Source: CAZXYS01 sp964645005
GTDB lineage: Bacteria; Bacteroidota; Ignavibacteria; Kapaibacteriales; UBA2268
DNA length: 64,000 nt
Direction: 5' to 3'
NCBI GenBank assembly: GCA_964645005.1
Contig: CAZXYS010000015.1
Coordinates: 1 to 64,000 of the forward strand
How positions within the stretch are numbered: position 1 is the first letter of the stretch; each line of letters starts with the position of its first letter. Under the pieces are notes generated by a model that worked only from the letters and a program-made list of their open reading frames with translations, ran no database searches and was not told the origin of the DNA. This document shows, one piece after another, positions 53,071 through 62,399 of the stretch. A program made the translations under genes and the position numbers.

Positions 53071-54798
53071 TTATGGACACTGCAATGATTGCAAATTTTT
53101 CTTAGCCATATTATTATCAGGGTCCAATCCTAAAACTTTTTTATAATAGTTACACGCCCGTTCCTTGTTTTTCAAGCCGTGATAGCCCACAGCAAGATAT
53201 AAATAAGGCACATGTTTCTTCGGGAAATAATCAGCCCAATCTTCAGCTAATTTTATCACAGTATTATACTCATTTGCTTCGAACTTCAGCCCGCAGATCT
53301 TTGAATATGCCTGATTCAACTCATTCGAATACTGCGCCGTATCCTGCTTTGCCATGTTGATGGCTTTCAGGAATAGCTCTTCCGCTTCTTCTTTATTTTC
53401 GAGATTTGTGTTGACATCGCCCAGATATACATAAGCGCTTAGATGTGTGGAATCCAATTCTATGCTTTTAGCAAATGCCTGTCTTGCTGTATCCAATGTC
53501 ATTGGCTTTATCGAGTCCGGTCTCTCTGCGAAAAGCAGCCCAATTCCTTTCCAGTAATGAGTTAGTGCTAATTTCTCATCTTTGCATACTTCGGTATTTA
53601 TCCTTTTATCAAACAGCTTGACAGCGACATCATGCTTGTTGTATTTTAGCATTGTTTTGCCAACGCCATACATAAGATTGCAGGTCTTGTCAGGATATCT
53701 TTCGATAGTTTTTATATAAATGTCTATCGCTTTTGCTGTATCCCCTGTATTTAGCGCTGAGCCGCCGTATCTTTTGTAATCCTTCACAACAAGCGTGTCT
53801 GATGCATCAAGCTTCTCATAAACCTCAACTGCCTTTTCATAATTCTTGTTGTCGAACTGGCAGCGGGCAAGATACAGCCTGGCTTTGTTTGCAACGGAAT
53901 CTATCCTGTCCGCTACTTTTTCCAGATGAATCACTGCTGAATCGCATTTATTTACCTCGTACAAAGACTGAGCTAAATACCATCTGCCTATATCGCCATT
54001 CGGGCGAAGCTGAACGTATCTGTATAATGACTGTGCCGCCGGCGCATACCTGTGGGAGAAAAACAGAATCTTACCCTGCTGAAAAAACGCATTTGCATTC
54101 ATGGAATCCGCCTGTGTCACCTTATTCCATTCTTTTAGCGAACGCGAGAAAAGCTCATTGGACAATTCCTGGTCGACTTCTTTGGTTGCCAGCCAGTAAT
54201 ACGAAGTAGCAAGCTTAATGCGGGCTTCTGTCAGATCTTCATCTATACTAAGCGCTTTTTCATAATTTTCCTTTGCCAATTGATATACCCTCTGTGCAAA
54301 ATACAGATCACCAAGCGAAATAAAAACGTCCGCATTTTTCTTATCCATACCCTTGGCTTTTGTGATAGTCATCTCAGCTTGATTTATTGAATCAGCCCGA
54401 ATATATGCATTAGCAAGTGCAAGATAACTTTGCACGTCTTTTTCATCTTCTTCAATCGCCTCTTTTAAAGCTTTAAAAGCTTCTTTATGTTTGTCCATTA
54501 AAGATAAGACTTCGCCCTTTTTCCTAAGTATATATGGTTCATCTCCTTCAATCTTCTCGACTCTTTCGTACATTTCCAGAGCTTTATCATAATTATTTAA
54601 TTCAAAATAAATATTACCGCATAAAAACAAAAAATCCTCATCTTTCCAGTTTTTCTTCACCGCATCCGGAATATGCTTTACTGCTTCCGCATATTTTTTC
54701 TCATCCGCAAGATCTTCCACCATGTCTTTAGGCGACTGTGAAAAAGCCAATTGCGCTGCAAAAAATAATATTACTGATATTAAACCTAAGAATCTCAT
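53071..54798 (-). CDS. Periplasmic TPR-repeat protein of the TonB operon
   Basis: A signal peptide (MRFLGLISVILFFAAQLAFS) is followed by about 555 residues of tetratricopeptide repeats (e.g. ALEMYERVEKIEGDEPYILR, AKENYEKALSIDEDLTEARI, ACNYYKKVLGLDPDNNMAKK), at least ten in tandem. It starts four bases after the stop of the PstS-like gene, so it is certainly co-transcribed and probably coupled. TPR scaffolds mediate protein contacts; with TonB/ExbBD upstream it may organise the envelope complex. Conservation of this exact order in FCB genomes is my recollection, not checked. Confidence 0.88.
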   Translation of the reverse strand: MRFLGLISVILFFAAQLAFSQSPKDMVEDLADEKKYAEAVKHIPDAVKKNWKDEDFLFLCGNIYFELNNYDKALEMYERVEKIEGDEPYILRKKGEVLSLMDKHKEAFKALKEAIEEDEKDVQSYLALANAYIRADSINQAEMTITKAKGMDKKNADVFISLGDLYFAQRVYQLAKENYEKALSIDEDLTEARIKLATSYYWLATKEVDQELSNELFSRSLKEWNKVTQADSMNANAFFQQGKILFFSHRYAPAAQSLYRYVQLRPNGDIGRWYLAQSLYEVNKCDSAVIHLEKVADRIDSVANKARLYLARCQFDNKNYEKAVEVYEKLDASDTLVVKDYKRYGGSALNTGDTAKAIDIYIKTIERYPDKTCNLMYGVGKTMLKYNKHDVAVKLFDKRINTEVCKDEKLALTHYWKGIGLLFAERPDSIKPMTLDTARQAFAKSIELDSTHLSAYVYLGDVNTNLENKEEAEELFLKAINMAKQDTAQYSNELNQAYSKICGLKFEANEYNTVIKLAEDWADYFPKKHVPYLYLAVGYHGLKNKERACNYYKKVLGLDPDNNMAKKNLQSLQCP

Positions 54799-54801
54799 TT
54801 A

Positions 54802-55764
54802 TTATTCCTCAAATTTTAACTTAATTTTTGCGTAACCTGGTACTATTCCCGAATTTTTAAAATATCTCTGCACTTTTCCCTCCCGGGCAAAATACATTGC
54901 AAACCAATAAGGCAGGTTCATCCTGTCCTCAAGCAAATAAATCCAATGTTTTACTATATAAGGATAATACCCCTGCACAATCCATCCCTGATGAACAGGT
55001 TTGGGCGAAATGTATGTTCCAGTGGAGTCGTAATAAGGTATTGCCAGCATTTTATATTTTGCTGAATCAGGTACTAACCTCGACAAATAAGCCACTCCCA
55101 TTGCTGTCGGATTATCATCTACGAATTTCAACACGGAATCCACTGTTGAAAACTTGGTAAATCTTTTAACCATTTTATTTGTATCGGCAGCCATGTGATA
55201 CATATTCCAGTATTCCGAGGAATAAATATCAGTCACTGCAAGCTCTGGCTCAAAAGTTAACTGTGGGAAGTCATCCTGGAGTCGATAATCCTTGGCAGTT
55301 AAGAATTTCTTGATCTGCCTTGCATTGATAGAATCCAGCGGAAAATCCTTCTGTGTGAAAAATACAAGAGCATCTCTCGCTAACGGAAGCCTCTTGTGTT
55401 TCTCAACATTATATTCCTCCATCAAAGAATCCTCATCCTGAAGATACTCTCGTGAAAGTATCACTGCGCGAGCATTCCCGCTAAGCAGCTTTTCCATTAC
55501 TTTTCTGGATGAAGCCGCCTCGACATCCGGATCAACATCCGGATAATCATCCTTATACCATTTAATGGGAGTTTCAATCAAGGGAGCTAAACTATTTTCG
55601 CACCAGACGGTGAGCGTTCCTGAGTTTCTCGAATCAGTTTTTACTTTTTGCTTCTTGTAATCCTCGCGGTCAGGTCCGCAGGAAATCATAAATATCGCCA
55701 GAAAAAATAATGCTAAGTTAACCAGATCTGTTAATTCTACTCTTCTTTTTTTCCATTTCTTCAT
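54802..55764 (-). CDS. PstS-like substrate-binding lipoprotein of the TonB operon
   Basis: The 320-residue protein has a basic start and a lipobox ending at Cys29 (FMISCG). The mature part resembles PstS/PBP-like-domain proteins: GTLTVWCENSLAPLIETPIKWY, 'SSRKVMEKLLSGNARAVILSR', a 'DALVFFTQKDFPLDSINARQI' segment typical of 'A.V.....L..ls..ql', and GVAYLSRLV near 225 (quoted in pieces). No ABC permease or ATPase gene is near, so it is not a classical phosphate importer. Its first 47 bases overlap the preceding small membrane protein gene. Function within TonB energy transduction is unknown. Confidence 0.85.
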   Translation of the reverse strand: MKKWKKRRVELTDLVNLALFFLAIFMISCGPDREDYKKQKVKTDSRNSGTLTVWCENSLAPLIETPIKWYKDDYPDVDPDVEAASSRKVMEKLLSGNARAVILSREYLQDEDSLMEEYNVEKHKRLPLARDALVFFTQKDFPLDSINARQIKKFLTAKDYRLQDDFPQLTFEPELAVTDIYSSEYWNMYHMAADTNKMVKRFTKFSTVDSVLKFVDDNPTAMGVAYLSRLVPDSAKYKMLAIPYYDSTGTYISPKPVHQGWIVQGYYPYIVKHWIYLLEDRMNLPYWFAMYFAREGKVQRYFKNSGIVPGYAKIKLKFEE

Positions 55765-55957
55765 ACCGTTCTTGTCGTTTTATTTGAGAATAATAAATTA
55801 CTATTCTATAGATCCCAAATAAGATTGCAACTGCTCCTAAAACCCTTATGAAAGTCGTATCCGCATAACCGGGGGGATCAAGATAACCGGTTACAAGTAA
55901 AATCCCCACTATTATTATTAAAGTTCTGGCGCCATAATTTATTATTTTTGATGTCAC
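55718..55957 (-). CDS. Small two-helix membrane protein of the TonB operon
   Basis: The 79-residue product starts at GTG, with AAGGAGGT about 12 bases upstream. Two hydrophobic segments (about 11-24 and 37-56) flank a GYLDPPGYADTT loop; the C-terminus is strongly basic and charged (KRQERYEEMEKKK). It overlaps the PstS-like gene by 47 bases. Position between tonB and the PstS-like gene suggests it is a small accessory subunit; no named family. Confidence 0.78.
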   Translation of the reverse strand: MTSKIINYGARTLIIIVGILLVTGYLDPPGYADTTFIRVLGAVAILFGIYRIVIYYSQIKRQERYEEMEKKKSRINRSG

Positions 55958-56042
55958 AAAAAGTGTCTTACCTCCTTCCGAAATAATATGTCAATATTCG
56001 GAAGTAAATTATAATGAAGATATCTGAGCTTAGAAGTTCTCT

Positions 56043-56831
56043 TTACCGCAGTCTAAATCTAATGGGTATACTTACCCAGCATGTTACAGGTTCTCCATTC
56101 TGGATGCCTGGTGTGAAAACGCCGTGTTCCTCGACAGCCTTGACTGCGGCTTCGTTTAATAACTCAGAATCGGATTGCCAAACTTTTGTCTTAATTACTC
56201 TTCCGTTTTTATCTACGAGAACTCGTACAATGACCTTGCCTTCGATTCCTGCTCTGCGGGCTACATCCGGATATTCTACCTTTTTCTGCAATGCAGCCAG
56301 ATCAACATCCGGTTCTTTCTCTACTGCGATAAACTCGTCAGGAGCAGGATATTCTTCTTTATGTTTTACGTCAACATTTTCATCCTCGTCGAAATTAACG
56401 TTGGACGCAAATCCACCAAGATCAAGACCTTCTCCTCCTTCAGCAGAAGCCCTGCTTAACTCTTCCATAGCAGCAAATTCCTGCAAGTCCTCGGAAATTT
56501 CCGCATCAGGCACAGGTATCGGAGTTCCTGCACGGGCTGCCGGTCCGGTGTTCACCACCTGCTGTGACGGTGGCGGGGGGGCAGCTTCCTCTGTTTTTTC
56601 AGAGGGCGGGGGAAGATTCTCAAGATGCAATTTAACAATAGGAGCAATCTTTTTAGTTTCGGATTCTCCGGATGCACTTGTTGTGAATTTATACAATAAG
56701 AAGAATAGGATCAGCAGAACCATCGTGATAAAAAATGAACGCCAGGTATATTTGGCTATCCATACTTTTAGCTCTACAGCTCCGTAATCCGACGGTTGGG
56801 GTAAATTTAATGTTGGTGCTGAGGTTGCCAT
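56043..56831 (-). CDS. tonB: Energy transducer TonB
   Basis: The 262-residue protein has a cytoplasmic N-terminus of about 30 residues, one membrane helix (about 33-50: FFITMVLLILFFLLYKF), a Pro/Glu-rich periplasmic linker (PPPSEKTEEAAPPPPSQ) and the C-terminal TonB domain (about 180-262: YPDVARRAGIEGKVIVRVLV, DSELLNEAAVKAVEEH, VSIPIRFRL). It transmits proton-motive force from ExbBD to outer-membrane receptors. Its ATG overlaps the stop of exbD (TAATG). The helix lacks the classical SxxxH histidine of E. coli TonB near the start. Confidence 0.94.
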   Translation of the reverse strand: MATSAPTLNLPQPSDYGAVELKVWIAKYTWRSFFITMVLLILFFLLYKFTTSASGESETKKIAPIVKLHLENLPPPSEKTEEAAPPPPSQQVVNTGPAARAGTPIPVPDAEISEDLQEFAAMEELSRASAEGGEGLDLGGFASNVNFDEDENVDVKHKEEYPAPDEFIAVEKEPDVDLAALQKKVEYPDVARRAGIEGKVIVRVLVDKNGRVIKTKVWQSDSELLNEAAVKAVEEHGVFTPGIQNGEPVTCWVSIPIRFRLR

Positions 56832-57433
56832 TATTCTTCCACCTCCTCAGATGATTTTGGACGTTCTTTTTCCGGTAATCTTTCCAGATCTTTTTCTTTC
56901 ATATTTGCAATCGTAAACCTTCGTTTACGCTTCATTGGTTTTCCTTCTTCGTCAACCTTGTCTGATATTTCATTGGTGATCGCAATTTCCGCCAGATTCA
57001 ATTGATCCAGCACCTTTACGACCATTCCATAATCAGCATCTTCACTAACTATTAAAACCGTTATAAGTTCATTTACTACCCCCGGTTTTAGATTCTCTCT
57101 CTCTGCGATTTCCTGGATATTCTTTAATTTGGTTTCTTCAGGTTCCTTTTGGCCTAAAGCCCAGTAAATATTATTGTTACGAGTCAAGAATATCGACATT
57201 AGTTTACTCTCTTCAACTTCAACTTCCTTCTGCCACTCCGGTGGTACAGACATTTCCATAACCTGTGGTGTTGCCATCGTAGTCGTCAAAAGGAAGAAAG
57301 TGAGAAGCAAGAAAGTAATGTCGACAAGCGGGGTAAAGTCAAGATGAAATCCCACTCTTTTCGGTTTCTTGCGATTTCCGGCGTCACCGCGTTTTTCTCG
57401 TTCGGCGCCGCCTAAAGAACCACCACCAGCCAT
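56831..57433 (-). CDS. exbD: ExbD/TolR biopolymer transport protein (second copy)
   Basis: A 200-residue protein with a Gly-rich N-terminus, then a membrane helix with the essential aspartate: LDFTPLVDITFLLLTFFLLT (about 30-50). The periplasmic domain is larger than usual with a highly charged C-terminus (PEKERPKSSEEVEE). It forms the stator with ExbB. Two exbD genes in tandem are common in Bacteroidota tonB operons. Confidence 0.94.
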   Translation of the reverse strand: MAGGGSLGGAEREKRGDAGNRKKPKRVGFHLDFTPLVDITFLLLTFFLLTTTMATPQVMEMSVPPEWQKEVEVEESKLMSIFLTRNNNIYWALGQKEPEETKLKNIQEIAERENLKPGVVNELITVLIVSEDADYGMVVKVLDQLNLAEIAITNEISDKVDEEGKPMKRKRRFTIANMKEKDLERLPEKERPKSSEEVEE

Positions 57434-57466
57434 AATTTATCTCCTGGTTTTGAAAATTCAACTAAT

Positions 57467-57982
57467 TTATTCTCGTTTCTTTGTCACCAGCTTAAACGCT
57501 GTTGCCCTGTTTTTCCTGAGCACATCCATCCCCTGGGATATCCATTTAAACTTGATACGCCTATCAGCATCGATAGCAAACTGGGTTTTCGAATTTACCT
57601 GCCTTGTTGTTTTTACTAAAGAGCTTAGTAAATCCATGTTTTGTTGAAGGTTAAGTAAAGCCTGATCCTTCTGTTGTGCCGGTATACCCTCTACATTTTC
57701 CCAGACCTTTTTTCTGTCCTCTTCATTTACTACCGAGTAATAATAAGATGTATCCTGATCAACAGAATCTATAGCTATTTTAATTACAGCCAGATCCTGC
57801 TCGGGCATTTTCGACGTATCAGCAGAAGCCTGTGGACGCTCTATATAAAACTGCTGCTCTGCTTCGGCTTCCGTTTTGAATTTTGCCGTAAACATAAAGA
57901 ACGTCAGCAGCAAGAATGTGATATCCACCAGCGGTGTCATATCTATTACAAATCCTAATCTCTTTTTCTTTACCTTTGGCAC
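57467..57982 (-). CDS. exbD: ExbD/TolR biopolymer transport protein (first copy)
   Basis: The 171-residue protein has the membrane helix with functional Asp in VIDMTPLVDITFLLLTFFMF (about 12-31), followed by a periplasmic domain. It shares the motif with the downstream copy but diverges afterwards, so the two likely have different partners. Lies 44 bases after exbB. Confidence 0.94.
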   Translation of the reverse strand: MPKVKKKRLGFVIDMTPLVDITFLLLTFFMFTAKFKTEAEAEQQFYIERPQASADTSKMPEQDLAVIKIAIDSVDQDTSYYYSVVNEEDRKKVWENVEGIPAQQKDQALLNLQQNMDLLSSLVKTTRQVNSKTQFAIDADRRIKFKWISQGMDVLRKNRATAFKLVTKKRE

Positions 57983-58026
57983 GGTATACTCCCGTAATTT
58001 TATTACAGAAAATGATTTAGATATTT

Positions 58027-58809
58027 TTACTGCTTAATACGCGCTGTAAATATCTGTGTTAAACTTAAAATTGCTTCATCAATCATATAAACGAAATTAT
58101 CAACTTTTGTTGTAAACATGTTATAGAAGATAATCGCTATGATTGCGCCTGAAAGCCCGCCTGCAGTGTTATACAGAGCTTCTGATATACCGATCGACAA
58201 CTGTGTCGCAGAAACGGTTCCGCTAAGTGCCAGTGCCTGGAAAGCTCTGATCATACCGATTGTTGTACCAAGAAGTCCGAACAACACTGATACAGATGCA
58301 ATTGTTGATAATATAACCAGATTCTTCTCAAGCAGCGGAGTCTCGAGGTTTATAGCTTCATCAATTGAGCGCTGTACCTCGCCAATCTTCTTTTCGGAAC
58401 CGAACTCTTCGTCATGCTCGACCTCCTTGAATCTAGAGATTGCCGCCCGAAGAACGTTTGCCATACTGCCGCGCTGCTTATCGCAAAGATTGAGCGCTTC
58501 GTCGAGGTTGCCTTCTTCAAGTTCATTAATGACATTTTTAATGAATGCAGCAGGATTTCCTCTGCCTTGAGCTTTATTTATTGAGAAAAATCTTTCTATC
58601 GTGAAAGTTATGGCTATCAAAACCAACGCAAGCAAAATTCCTACAATTGGTCCGCCTGTATAGACCATCCCAAGAACATTGCCCGGTATGGGTTCTGTTT
58701 TTGTAGCCGGGTCCAAAAAGTTATCCGGATTTCCCATCACAAAAAAGAAGAATGCATAAGATACTGCTAAACATGCAACTATTACGATTACATTAAATAC
58801 GTTTTTCAT
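58027..58809 (-). CDS. exbB: ExbB/TolQ/MotA-family proton channel
   Basis: A 260-residue membrane protein with four hydrophobic segments (about 5-27, 44-70, 165-190, 205-230). The family block is LEKNLVILSTIASVSVLFGLLGTTIGMIRAF, quoted as LLGTTIGMIRAFQAL, followed by ISEALYNTAGGLSGAIIAII. It forms the proton-conducting pentamer with ExbD. The first gene after a STAS protein gene in the operon. Confidence 0.95.
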   Translation of the reverse strand: MKNVFNVIVIVACLAVSYAFFFFVMGNPDNFLDPATKTEPIPGNVLGMVYTGGPIVGILLALVLIAITFTIERFFSINKAQGRGNPAAFIKNVINELEEGNLDEALNLCDKQRGSMANVLRAAISRFKEVEHDEEFGSEKKIGEVQRSIDEAINLETPLLEKNLVILSTIASVSVLFGLLGTTIGMIRAFQALALSGTVSATQLSIGISEALYNTAGGLSGAIIAIIFYNMFTTKVDNFVYMIDEAILSLTQIFTARIKQ

Positions 58810-58836
58810 ACGAAAAATCCCCTTATATTGATCAAA

Positions 58837-59181
58837 TTAATTACTTAATTCCTTTATAGCTTCATCAAGACTATCCGTAATGTTAAATACCATTGTTAGC
58901 TTAGTAATGACAAATATATTCTTGATTGACTTACTTACATTGCAAAGAACAATTTTTCCGCCTCTTTTTGCAAAATTAGCGTGCGACGCTATTAATACAC
59001 CCAGGGCTGTGGAATTCAAATAAGTTGTTTTTTCCAGATCAATGATGAGCTTGTTTTTCTTCTCACCAGCAATTTTCTGCAGAGTATCACGCAGTTCGTC
59101 AGTTTCTTCACCACCGACAAATTGTCCTTTTAACTTGACTACTACTCCGCCTATTTGCTCTGCTACATTTACCTGGGACAT
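58837..59181 (-). CDS. STAS-domain anti-sigma-factor-antagonist-like protein
   Basis: A 114-residue SpoIIAA-like STAS domain: VKLKGQFVGGEETDELRDTL, IIDLEKTTYLNSTALGVLIA and KIVLCNVSKSIKNIF. The phosphorylatable serine position is Ser in YLNSTALG (family motif DSSG). GAGGG precedes the ATG. It is the upstream gene of the exbB-exbD-tonB operon; no anti-sigma kinase or phosphatase is encoded nearby, so its partner must be elsewhere. It might act as a structural partner in the membrane system. Confidence 0.9.
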   Translation of the reverse strand: MSQVNVAEQIGGVVVKLKGQFVGGEETDELRDTLQKIAGEKKNKLIIDLEKTTYLNSTALGVLIASHANFAKRGGKIVLCNVSKSIKNIFVITKLTMVFNITDSLDEAIKELSN

Positions 59182-59435
59182 TTTACCCTCAAAAAATTAG
59201 TTTGTCAAAATTACTATTATGATGAATTCAAAATTAATATATTTTTTAGTTTTAAGAGCAATTTTTTTCATAATTTTTCTGTTAATTTTTCTGAACATTC
59301 AGAGTTATCGCTTTTTACCGCTCTATAGCCGTTTCTATCATGATATATTTATTCTTAAGACAATTTGAGTGAAATAAAAGTTACAAATTTCAATCATTTA
59401 GACTATGCTAATCATATATACATTAACAACTAATT
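59182..59435. promoter_or_regulatory. Gap upstream of the STAS-tonB operon
   Basis: The 254-base AT-rich gap between the STAS gene and the end of prmC presumably holds the promoter of the STAS-exbB-tonB operon. No spacing-correct -35/-10 pair or hairpin terminator for prmC could be singled out. Confidence 0.4.
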
Positions 59436-60290
59436 TTACCTTAAGCCGTGCAAAACCCTGTCCAATCCTGATAAATCCCTGTAAATATTCACTTTATATG
59501 AGTACTGCTCAAAAATTGTATCAAGTTCATCAGCCTGTCCATTATCTATCTCAAGGAAAAATTGTCCGCCTTCCTGCATTAATTCGGGAAATATCTCCGC
59601 AAATCTCCTGTAAAAAGTCAATCCTTTATTTCCGTCTGTAAGTGCCTTTTGTGGTTCGTATTTAGAGACTTCAGGCTGCAGGTTAACATAATTTTCATAG
59701 GGAATATACGGCGGATTAGATAAGATCAAATCAAATTTCCCATCATCAGGCACCTCCTGCAATATATCGCAGTGCTTTAACTCAACATTCCCGAAATTAT
59801 GATATTCCAAATTTCTTGCAGCCAGACTCAGCGCTTTCTCATTATTATCGATCGCCAAAAAGCGTGCATCAGGAAAATGCTCTGCCAGAGCCACTGTAAT
59901 GCAGCCAGAGCCCGTCCCTAAATCCAGAACATTTTTCACATCTTCTTTTGCAACATTTTTGATTACGGAATCTATTAAAATTTCAGTTTCAGGTCTTGGA
60001 ACGATTACATTTTCATTAACAAATATCTTTTTTCCATAAAATTCTGTGTAACCCAGAATATATTGAAGCGGCTCTCTTTTTGCGCGTCTGATGACCATTT
60101 CTCTTAAACGATCCAACTCCTTCTGTAACAAAGGTTTCTCAAAATTGAGATAAATCTCCATACGTGAAAAACCAAGCACATCACAAAGCATTAGTTCCAT
60201 ATTCAATCTGGGTGAATCTATACCTTTATTACCGAAATATTCGCTGCCCCAGTTGATCAGGTCAATTATTTTCCAAGTATTTTGTTTCAA
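59436..60290 (-). CDS. prmC: Peptide chain release factor N5-glutamine methyltransferase (PrmC)
   Basis: The 284-residue AdoMet-dependent methyltransferase modifies the GGQ glutamine of release factors. SAM motif VLDLGTGSGCITVALAEHFP (about 118), the substrate motif LILSNPPYIP (about 186) and REPLQYILGYTEFYGKKIFV plus IVPRPETEILID are diagnostic. The helical N-terminal domain occupies residues 1-85. No prfA is adjacent, unlike in many genomes. Confidence 0.96.
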   Translation of the reverse strand: MKQNTWKIIDLINWGSEYFGNKGIDSPRLNMELMLCDVLGFSRMEIYLNFEKPLLQKELDRLREMVIRRAKREPLQYILGYTEFYGKKIFVNENVIVPRPETEILIDSVIKNVAKEDVKNVLDLGTGSGCITVALAEHFPDARFLAIDNNEKALSLAARNLEYHNFGNVELKHCDILQEVPDDGKFDLILSNPPYIPYENYVNLQPEVSKYEPQKALTDGNKGLTFYRRFAEIFPELMQEGGQFFLEIDNGQADELDTIFEQYSYKVNIYRDLSGLDRVLHGLR

Positions 60291-60478
60291 TATATGTCGC
60301 CGGATCGATTTTTTTTATTGCCGGATATTTGTATCTTTTTTAAAACCAAAAAATATGACGTAAAAACTTTTATATAATTGAAAACCTTAATTAATATGTC
60401 TGTTGATATTTTCATTGAATTGTTCAATAATTTTATTATATTATAAAAAGAGTTGTACAACATACCCGGGACAGAAAT

Positions 60479-62335
60479 ATGAAATTCTTTAGCGCTGCAA
60501 TTATAATGGTATTTTGCACTTTAATCCTTAATGCGCAAACCGAACTCATCTTTGACAACATGGAATCCTACACCGCAGGTGAGAAATTACATCAGCAGGC
60601 AACTGATTCTTACTGGTCGACATGGAGTAAAACTCCCGGCGGCTCAGATGATCCGTATATTGTTGATTCCCATGCCCTAAGCGGCAGCAAATCGCTCCAC
60701 ATCGAAAAGGACAAAGATATTGTCATGCTTTTCAATGATCTAACTTCCGGCAGATACGAGTTAGAATTTCACATGTTCATTCCTGAAGGTACACCCGGCT
60801 ATTTTAATCTTCTGCAAGAATTTGCCGGAACGGAAAGCTCCTGGGCTATGGAGTGCTTCATGAGAGAAAATGGAATAGCTGCTATACATGCCGGCGCTCA
60901 GGGCGCTGCTTTCTTTAATTACGAACATGAAAAATGGCTAAAAGTAAGAGCCGTAATTGACCTTACCGATGACTTCGCTTCCATTTTCATAGATGATCAA
61001 GAAAAAGTCCACTGGATATGGTCTTCAGGTTCCTCCGGAGCAAGTGATCTAAAACAGCTCGCTGCAATAAATTTCTACGGCTGGACAAATGACAGCACAA
61101 ATATAAGCTGCGACTTCTACATCGATGACATAAAATTTTCCGAAGTCCCTGCGCCTGAAATTCCATTGAATTTAACCTCCACATTGGACGACAACAATAT
61201 CAGCCTTTCTTGGGATAAACCCGCAAACTCTGAACCTGAAAGCTACCTTATCATGAGCAAATACAACATCGTGGATGATAACCTCACTGAGAGAGAATAT
61301 TCTCTGCAAAATTTATACCCAAACAAATATAGTTTCAAAGTCAAGGCTTTTTACGAAGGTATTGGCTTTTCTCGTTCTTCAAATCAAACAAATGATACCA
61401 TACAGGGATTTATCGACAGGGATATGGTCCTTGTAGAGATTAACACCGGCACTTGGTGTACTTTTTGTCCCGGAGCAGCTATGGGCGCCGATGACCTCGT
61501 TGAGCACGGACATGACGCAGCTGTAATTGAATATCATAACGGAGATGATTTTTCTAACGACTACTCAAAAACTCGAGAGCTTTACTATAATATTGGAAGC
61601 TTCCCAACCACTCATGTCGACGGTGTGATCAAAAGAACCGGCGGCAGCCGCGATGAAAGTCTTTATCCCGGATATTTGGAATATTACAACCGGAGAATGG
61701 ATTACCCCTCATTATATACTATTGACCTAAAAGTAACCCACAAAGGCGGAGACATATATACTGCAGAGATCAGCATTGAAGAACTTTACAAATACTTTTC
61801 CGGCGGACTCCGCCTACGCACGGCTTTAACCGAATCACATATCATCAAAAACTGGTTCAGTCTGACAGAAGTCAATTTCGTCTGCCGCAAGATGATACCG
61901 GAACCTCAGGGAGTATCCCTTGACTTTTCCGCCTCCTCTAATAAAACATTCACATTCAATTTTTCCACAGAAAATTATGTTAAAGATAACTGCGAATTTG
62001 TAGTATTCATCCAGCATGATAATTCGAAAGAAGTTATTCAGACTGAAAAAGTTGATCTCGAGGACATCCCCCTCGGCATTAGACAAAATAAGAACAGGAA
62101 TTTCTCCATCTATCCAAATCCTGCTGTGGATAAGCTTATAATATCTCTTGAAAAAGAGCTTCCAAAACCGGCAAAGATATATTTAAAGGATATTTACGGG
62201 AATATAGTACTGGAAAAAACTACAGCTAATTCTAATATAAAACTGAATACATCTTCCTTAGCCTCCGGCACATATTTTCTCGTTGTAGAGCAAGGACAGG
62301 ATATTATTTACGAGAAAGTGATGCTCACAAAATAA
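60479..62335 (+). CDS. T9SS-secreted protein with Omp28/thioredoxin-like domain
   Basis: Signal peptide (MKFFSAAIIMVFCTLILNAQ), a laminin-G/concanavalin-like beta-sandwich (about 25-225), a fibronectin-type-III-like linker (about 226-300), then an Omp28-like thioredoxin fold with the CxxC TGTWCTFCPGA (about 325) and SFPTTHVDG (about 378). A sorting domain ends the protein (FSIYPNPAVDKLIISL to KVMLTK). The CxxC indicates a redox or metallochaperone role outside the cell, but no partner is identified. Starts 189 bases from the divergent prmC gene. Confidence 0.87.
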   Translation: MKFFSAAIIMVFCTLILNAQTELIFDNMESYTAGEKLHQQATDSYWSTWSKTPGGSDDPYIVDSHALSGSKSLHIEKDKDIVMLFNDLTSGRYELEFHMFIPEGTPGYFNLLQEFAGTESSWAMECFMRENGIAAIHAGAQGAAFFNYEHEKWLKVRAVIDLTDDFASIFIDDQEKVHWIWSSGSSGASDLKQLAAINFYGWTNDSTNISCDFYIDDIKFSEVPAPEIPLNLTSTLDDNNISLSWDKPANSEPESYLIMSKYNIVDDNLTEREYSLQNLYPNKYSFKVKAFYEGIGFSRSSNQTNDTIQGFIDRDMVLVEINTGTWCTFCPGAAMGADDLVEHGHDAAVIEYHNGDDFSNDYSKTRELYYNIGSFPTTHVDGVIKRTGGSRDESLYPGYLEYYNRRMDYPSLYTIDLKVTHKGGDIYTAEISIEELYKYFSGGLRLRTALTESHIIKNWFSLTEVNFVCRKMIPEPQGVSLDFSASSNKTFTFNFSTENYVKDNCEFVVFIQHDNSKEVIQTEKVDLEDIPLGIRQNKNRNFSIYPNPAVDKLIISLEKELPKPAKIYLKDIYGNIVLEKTTANSNIKLNTSSLASGTYFLVVEQGQDIIYEKVMLTK

Positions 62336-62349
62336 TTATCATACCAATT

Positions 62350-62392
62350 TCTTCTAATTTAATACGACTTTACTAAAAAAATAATTAGAAGA
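62350..62392. repeat. Inverted repeat before the methyltransferase gene
   Basis: TCTTCTAATT (62350-62359) and AATTAGAAGA (62383-62392) are perfectly complementary over ten bases around a 23-base loop, eight bases upstream of the ATG at 62400. A weak terminator of the preceding gene or a leader hairpin covering the ribosome binding region are both possible. Confidence 0.55.
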
Positions 62393-62399
62393 GACAACC

